Shown: positions 23,363 to 27,240 of the stretch, piece by piece
How the letters are laid out: each line of letters starts with the position of its first letter
How positions within the stretch are numbered: the stretch's first letter is position 1
Origin: CAZOGW01 sp964579415
GTDB lineage: Bacteria; Actinomycetota; Acidimicrobiia; Spongiisociales; UBA5794
Assembly: GCA_964579415.1 (NCBI GenBank)
Contig: CAZOGW010000031.1
Coordinates: 1-27,240, forward strand
Reading direction: 5' to 3'
DNA length: 27,240 bases
Program-made: the position numbers and the translations under genes
The notes under the pieces: generated by a model
Told to the model about the DNA's origin: nothing
What the model saw: the letters and a program-made list of their open reading frames with translations, nothing else
The model's database searches: none

Positions 23363-23368
23363 TACCCT
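23363..23368 (+). promoter_or_regulatory. -10-like TACCCT for the DUF3263 gene
   Basis: TACCCT ends 6 nt before the ATG at 23375 and there is no SD, so a leaderless start is likely. This would drive the DUF3263, AI-2E, CvpA-CAP and perhaps CBS genes. Confidence 0.45.
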
Positions 23369-23374
23369 GCCCTC

Positions 23375-23629
23375 ATGCTCACCGAGCGCGACAGGCAGGT
23401 ACTCGACTTCGAAGGATCGTGGTGGCTCTACCCTGAGCCCAAGGACCGCGCCATCCGTGATTACCTCGACATGAGTGCCACCCGCTACTACCAACGGCTC
23501 CGTCGCCTCGTGGAGGATGAGGAGGCGTTGCGCTACGCCCCTCTCGCCGTGCGCCGCACGCGGAGGTTGCAGCAAAAGCGTCTCGCCAGGATCGCCGAGA
23601 AGGTGAGCCGGGGCGACCTGCGGGGCTGA
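23375..23629 (+). CDS. DUF3263 family small protein
   Basis: This 84-residue protein begins MLTERDRQVLDFEGSWWLYP and continues PKDRAIRDYLDMSATRYYQRLRRLVEDEEALRYAPLAVRR. This is the actinobacterial DUF3263 family, whose layout (helix, conserved FE..WW, then a recognition-like helix SATRYYQRL) resembles a sigma-70 region 4/HTH-type fold. A DNA-binding role is a reasonable inference but not shown. The basic C-terminus (RRTRRLQQKRLARIAEK) fits nucleic-acid contact. It is 5 nt upstream of the AI-2E-family permease gene and likely the first gene of that operon; the family is nearly confined to actinomycetotes. Confidence 0.88.
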   Translation: MLTERDRQVLDFEGSWWLYPEPKDRAIRDYLDMSATRYYQRLRRLVEDEEALRYAPLAVRRTRRLQQKRLARIAEKVSRGDLRG

Positions 23630-23634
23630 TCCAG

Positions 23635-24954
23635 ATGGATACACCCGCGCCGGAAACGAAGGCCACGACACCGAACCGGCCGGCGCGCCTCAACGAGGTG
23701 CTCACCAGGACCGGCATCGCCGCGTGGAGCCTGCTCGGCATCCTCGCCTCGCTGTACGCGCTGTTGTGGGTGGCGACGCGCCTCGAAGTGCTGCTGTCGC
23801 CCATTGTCGTCTCGGTGGTACTGATCTACATGCTCAACCCGGTGGTGAGCCGCCTCGCCGGTCGCGGGCTCAACCGCATCCTGGCCACGTTCGTCGCTTT
23901 CCTGTTCCTGCTGGCGGTGCTGGTGGCCCTCGGGTTCCTGGTGGTCCCGGCCATCTCGTCGCAGATGGGCGCGCTCACCTCCGACTTCCCCCACCTGTTC
24001 GACGACCTCTCCACCCAGATCGAGTCGCTGGCGGCGCAGCTCGGATTCAACGTGGAGGTGTGGTCCTACACCGAGCTCCAGGAGTTCATCAACGACTCCG
24101 ACAACCAGGACTGGTTCATCTCGGCGGTCTTCGAGCGGCTGGGGAACCTCACCTCGGGCCTGGTGGAGGCGATTCTGGTGTTCGTGGTGGCCCCCGTCCT
24201 CGCCTTCTACACCCTGATGGACCTGCCCCGGGTGCGGGACCGTACCGTTGAACTGATCCCGCAGTCGATGCGGGATGAGATCCTCTTCGTGTTCCGCCGC
24301 CTCGGCGGAACCATCGGCGGCTTCCTGCGGGGGCAACTCCTTGTCGCCGTCATCGTCGGGATCCTGATGAGCATCGGCTTCCTCATCATCGACCTCGACT
24401 TCTGGCTCATCATCGGGATGGTGTCCGGGTTCCTCAACATCATCCCGTTCGTCGGTCCGTGGGTGGGCGGCATCCTCGGTGTCACCGTCGGGCTGCTCAC
24501 CGGCAGCTTCACCACCGCCTTCTGGGCCGGGATCATCGCGCTGGGCGTGCAGCAGATCGACAACCACCTGGTCAGCCCCACCGTGCTGCGGGCCACCGTG
24601 CGCCTCCACCCCGCGGTGGTCATCCTGGTGCTCATCCTCGGCGGCGCCCTCGGCGGCATCTGGGGTGTCTTCCTCGCCGTTCCCGTCACCGCCGGCATCA
24701 AGATCGTGGTGGGACACCTGTGGCGCACCCGCCTGCTGGGCCAGAGCTGGGAGGAAGCCGCCGAGGCGATCCTCGAGGAGCGACCGCCCGACCCCCGGGA
24801 GCGCCTGGCACGGGCCCGTGCCGCCTCGACGGGAAGCGCCGTGCCCGTGGAGGACGTGCCTGTCAGCGGTGAGTGGGACGCTGTCGAGGCGGTGGAGGGA
24901 GTCGATCCTGCGGCCGACGCCGAAGACCCCGTCGCCGGAGACGGCGAGCCGTGA
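23635..24954 (+). CDS. AI-2E (PerM/YdiK) family membrane transporter
   Basis: This 439-residue protein has about eight membrane segments and the family landmarks: an N-terminal pair of helices with SPIVVSVVLIYMLNPVVSRL, a soluble middle part (about residues 105-165), and the C-terminal signature FLNIIPFVGPWVGGILGV then QQIDNHLVSPTVL. AI-2E family proteins export small molecules or ions; members have been linked to autoinducer-2 export and to Na+/H+ antiport, so the substrate is open. The last about 70 residues are an acidic Ala/Glu/Pro-rich cytoplasmic tail absent from the core family. The stop overlaps the start of the next gene by 4 nt (GTGA). Confidence 0.9.
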   Translation: MDTPAPETKATTPNRPARLNEVLTRTGIAAWSLLGILASLYALLWVATRLEVLLSPIVVSVVLIYMLNPVVSRLAGRGLNRILATFVAFLFLLAVLVALGFLVVPAISSQMGALTSDFPHLFDDLSTQIESLAAQLGFNVEVWSYTELQEFINDSDNQDWFISAVFERLGNLTSGLVEAILVFVVAPVLAFYTLMDLPRVRDRTVELIPQSMRDEILFVFRRLGGTIGGFLRGQLLVAVIVGILMSIGFLIIDLDFWLIIGMVSGFLNIIPFVGPWVGGILGVTVGLLTGSFTTAFWAGIIALGVQQIDNHLVSPTVLRATVRLHPAVVILVLILGGALGGIWGVFLAVPVTAGIKIVVGHLWRTRLLGQSWEEAAEAILEERPPDPRERLARARAASTGSAVPVEDVPVSGEWDAVEAVEGVDPAADAEDPVAGDGEP

Positions 24955-25922
24955 TCGACTTCCTACTCGGTGCTGCCCTGGTGGCGTTGCTGATCCGCGG
25001 CTGGTCGCGGGGCCTGGTGCGCGAGGCGATCGGCCTGGCCGCTCTCGTGGTGGGCACGCTGCTGGCGTTCCGCCTCGCCGGACCTGCCGGGATGGTCGTC
25101 TCCGGAATGTCGGGGGCGTCCCCGAGTACGGCGCGCCTGGTCGGCGGCACCGCCGTCTTCCTGCTGGTGGCTGTCGGTGGCGCCGTCCTCGCCGCCGTGA
25201 TGCATCGCGGGGTGCGGGCGTTGCCCGGCCTCCCCACCGCCAACCGCGTCGGCGGCGCCGCCGTCGCCGCCGGGGCGGGGGCCCTGGTGGCCGCTCTCCT
25301 CCTCTCTGTGATCGCGGTGGCGCCGCTCCCTTCCGCCCTGGCTCGCCAGATCGACGACTCGGCCCTGGCGTCCCGGCTCACCGATCCCGACGGGCTCACT
25401 CAGAGGGCCATCGGCATCGCCGCCGGCGACGAGCACCTGGCCTGGGCGCTGCGGCTGGACCGCACCGTCGGCTCGCCGTCGGTGGGCGACCCCGGCGACG
25501 GCGTCGTCATCTTCGACGCCGATCCAGAAGCGAAGCGACGCGCCGACCGGGACGAGGCGGATGCCGTCGCACAGGCCCTGAACGAAGCCCGCGTCGCCGG
25601 CGACGCCGCCCCGCTGACCCGCTCCGGCGACCTCGACGCGGTCGCCCTGGCCCATGCCTCGGCACTTTATGCCGAGGGCAGGGTCTCCCACACCGACGCC
25701 ACCGGCGCCGATCCTGAGGACCGCCTGGCCGCCGCCGGGGTGCGCCGGGTCAGCTCCGGAGAGCTCGTCGGGCTGGCCACGTCGGGCGTCTCGGTGGTCT
25801 CGACCTGGAAAGGCGATCCGGAGGCATCTACCGTGCTCACCGCCGGCGGGTTCCGCCGGTTCGGCGTAGGCGTGGTCGAAGGGCCCGTCGGTCACATGGT
25901 GGTCGTGGTACTGATCGGATGA
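24951..25922 (+). CDS. CvpA-like membrane domain fused to a CAP/SCP domain
   Basis: This 323-residue protein starts MIDFLLGAALVALLIRGWSRG (GTG start), the CvpA (colicin V production) pattern with D3 and the W-x-R-G loop, and has four membrane segments in residues 1-130. After a soluble, acidic linker (about 130-220), the C-terminal about 100 residues match the CAP/YkwD (SCP) fold: ALAHASALYAEGRVSHTDATG, DPEDRLAAAGV, GELVG and FRRFGVGVVEGP. The His of AHAS, the SHTD His and the GEL Glu are kept, but the usual H in W..S..H is lost (WKGDPEA). The topology would put the CAP part outside. In actinobacteria, CvpA-trypsin fusions (MarP) are known; CvpA-CAP is less familiar. GTG at 24951 overlaps the upstream stop codon. 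Confidence 0.85.
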   Translation: MIDFLLGAALVALLIRGWSRGLVREAIGLAALVVGTLLAFRLAGPAGMVVSGMSGASPSTARLVGGTAVFLLVAVGGAVLAAVMHRGVRALPGLPTANRVGGAAVAAGAGALVAALLLSVIAVAPLPSALARQIDDSALASRLTDPDGLTQRAIGIAAGDEHLAWALRLDRTVGSPSVGDPGDGVVIFDADPEAKRRADRDEADAVAQALNEARVAGDAAPLTRSGDLDAVALAHASALYAEGRVSHTDATGADPEDRLAAAGVRRVSSGELVGLATSGVSVVSTWKGDPEASTVLTAGGFRRFGVGVVEGPVGHMVVVVLIG

Positions 25923-25945
25923 ACGATCCCTCCGAGAGTCCGTAC

Positions 25946-25960
25946 CCCCCGCTGAGGGGG
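25946..25960 (+). promoter_or_regulatory. Hairpin that can hide the SD of the CBS-transporter gene
   Basis: CCCCC (25946-25950) can pair with GGGGG (25956-25960), loop GCTGA. The G run is the SD (GAGGGG) for the GTG at 25966, so the stem may reduce translation initiation. Confidence 0.4.
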
Positions 25961-25965
25961 CTTTG

Positions 25966-27234
25966 GTGAGCGACGTCTGGCCGCAGCTCGTCCTGGTGCT
26001 TCTGCTTGTGTTGCTCAATGCCGCCTTCGCCGGCGCCGAGATGGCGATGGTGTCGCTGCGGGAGGGCCAGCTCCACCGCCTGGAGCGCCAGTCTGCCAAC
26101 GGCCGCGCCCTGGCGGCACTGGCCCGCAACCCCAACCGGTTCCTCGCCACCATCCAGATCGGCATCACCCTGGCCGGGATGCTCGCCTCGGCCTCGGCGG
26201 CGGTATCACTGGCGGCTCCCCTCGAAGAGTCGTTGGACTTCCTGGGCGGTGCCGCCGACGTCGCCTCGGTGGTCGTGGTCACCATCATCCTCTCCTATTT
26301 CACGCTGGTGTTCGGCGAGCTGGCGCCGAAGCGGCTCGCCATGCAGAGCGCCGAGCGGTGGGGCCTGGTCACCGCCCGGCCCCTCTCGATCCTGTCCACT
26401 CTGACCCGACCCGTGGTGTGGCTGCTGTCGAAGTCCACCGACATCGTGGTGCGCATCCTCGGCGGTGACCCCAACCTGGAGCGTGGGCAGATCTCCACCC
26501 AGGAGCTGCGCGACCTCATCGCCATCCAGTCGGCGCTGAGCAGCCAGCACCGGGCAATCATCGACGGCGCCATCGAGATCACCGACAGGACGCTGCGCGA
26601 GGTGTACCTGCCCCGGACCGTCGTCACCGTCCTCGACGCCGACGCCGGCGCCGCCGAGGGCCGGGCCCAGCTCGCCGCCGCCGGCCACTCCCGGGCACCG
26701 GTGGCGCCGGGCGCCAACCTCGACGACGTCATCGGGACGGTGCACCTGCGCGACCTCATCGTCGACGACGACCGGGCCATCAGGGACCTGATGTCACCGC
26801 TGGTGGTCTTCCCGGAAACGGTGAAGGTCCTCGACGCCCTCAGGGAGATGCAACGGTCCCGGGTGACGTTGGCCGTGGTCACCGACGAGCACGGCGGCGC
26901 CGAAGGGATCATCACCATCGAGGACATCGTCGAGGAACTGGTCGGTGAGATCTATGACGAGGCCGACCGTGACATCCTCGGGGTCCGCCGCGAAGCCGAC
27001 GGAACCCTGGTGGTCCCGGGCCGCTTCCCGGTCCATGACCTGCCCGACCTGGGCATCGACCTGCCTTCGGGCCCCTACTCCTCCGTGGCCGGCGTGGTGC
27101 TCACCCACCTGCAGCAGTTCCCCAAGGGCGGAGAGTCCGTCGAGGTTGGCCCGTGGCGTTTCACCGTTCTCGCCGTCACCGGCCTGCGCATCACCCGCGT
27201 CGGCATCTCCCCGGTACCCGACGCCACCGAGTGA
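25966..27234 (+). CDS. CNNM/CorC-type CBS-domain membrane transporter (hemolysin family)
   Basis: This 422-residue protein has an N-terminal DUF21/CNNM membrane domain (LLLVLLNAAFAGAEMAMVSLR, about residues 8-28; GELAPKRLAMQSAE about 120), then a pair of CBS domains (PRTVVTVLDADAGAAE, IGTVHLRDLI, DLMSPLVVFPETVKVLDAL, GIITIEDIVEELVGEIYDE) and a C-terminal CorC_HlyC domain (VPGRFPVHDLPDLGIDLP ... GGESVEVGPWRFTVL). Such proteins act in Mg2+/Na+ or other divalent cation efflux and bind ATP-Mg in the CBS pair. The start is GTG at 25966 (a TTG lies one codon earlier) with GAGGGG about 6 nt upstream. It is the last gene of the probable operon and is 43 nt behind the CvpA-CAP gene. Confidence 0.92.
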   Translation: MSDVWPQLVLVLLLVLLNAAFAGAEMAMVSLREGQLHRLERQSANGRALAALARNPNRFLATIQIGITLAGMLASASAAVSLAAPLEESLDFLGGAADVASVVVVTIILSYFTLVFGELAPKRLAMQSAERWGLVTARPLSILSTLTRPVVWLLSKSTDIVVRILGGDPNLERGQISTQELRDLIAIQSALSSQHRAIIDGAIEITDRTLREVYLPRTVVTVLDADAGAAEGRAQLAAAGHSRAPVAPGANLDDVIGTVHLRDLIVDDDRAIRDLMSPLVVFPETVKVLDALREMQRSRVTLAVVTDEHGGAEGIITIEDIVEELVGEIYDEADRDILGVRREADGTLVVPGRFPVHDLPDLGIDLPSGPYSSVAGVVLTHLQQFPKGGESVEVGPWRFTVLAVTGLRITRVGISPVPDATE

Positions 27235-27240
27235 CCAGTA

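Noticed and set aside
20726..23671. 981-codon open frame on the minus strand, opposite the protease gene
   Set aside because: It is antisense to a protein with clear motifs; the Val/Ala/Gly-rich translation mirrors the RTX repeats and the GC bias.

Overview
The window is high-GC DNA with tightly packed genes and strong G/C bias at third codon positions. It fits an actinomycetote: a DUF222/HNH (13E12-type) endonuclease, a DUF3263 protein, a LAL-type LuxR regulator, a CopG/MazF pair and frequent GTG starts all point that way. Acidimicrobiia or a related deep lineage is plausible, but the sequence does not prove it. A run of exactly 100 Ns (20591-20690) marks a scaffold join of unknown real length, so the genes on its two sides need not be neighbours. 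At least six genes have a TAnnnT -10-like hexamer only 6-7 nt before the start codon and no Shine-Dalgarno (SD) sequence, which suggests leaderless mRNAs. Other genes carry clear GGAG/AAGGA sites.

Left part (1-4.2 kb): a secreted beta-lactamase-fold protein whose nucleophile position is Trp (minus strand, cut by the window edge), a VapBC toxin-antitoxin pair (minus), then on the plus strand a GT1 glycosyltransferase, a RibD/DHFR-fold reductase and a DUF1801 protein.

4.2-9.6 kb: a 922-residue LAL regulator (AAA ATPase plus LuxR HTH), followed by an alpha/beta hydrolase of the chloroperoxidase type, an NAD(P)-binding SDR-like protein and a 74-residue protein. Strong GC hairpins separate the last three, so they form a punctuated cluster probably controlled by the regulator. 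A small minus-strand ORF lies divergent to the regulator.

9.6-16.6 kb: a DUF222-HNH nuclease with a near-consensus sigma-70 promoter whose 17-bp spacer holds a LexA-type box. Next come a CopG/MazF pair, a convergent ogt alkyltransferase, an S41-peptidase-like lipoprotein and a divergent MarR regulator sharing a palindromic intergenic region, a PF06224 (YcaQ/AlkZ-type) winged-helix protein, and an amidohydrolase of the MTA/SAH deaminase type.

16.6-20.6 kb: a complete ferric-iron ABC importer (binding lipoprotein, fused permease, ATPase; fbpABC type). It is preceded by a DtxR/IdeR-like box and a long leader hairpin. A perfect 15-bp-arm GC hairpin lies just inside the permease gene and may set the binding-protein to permease ratio.

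20.7-27.2 kb, after the gap: a secreted metzincin-type zinc protease with about 33 RTX nonapeptides, a strong terminator, then a probable operon of DUF3263 protein, AI-2E-family permease, a CvpA-CAP fusion membrane protein and a CNNM/CorC-type CBS transporter.

No tRNA, rRNA, CRISPR array, insertion sequence or prophage was recognised. The points most worth following up are the SOS box inside the HNH promoter, the hairpins in the iron operon, the Sec-exported metzincin-RTX protein, the CvpA-CAP fusion and the serine hydrolase without its serine.
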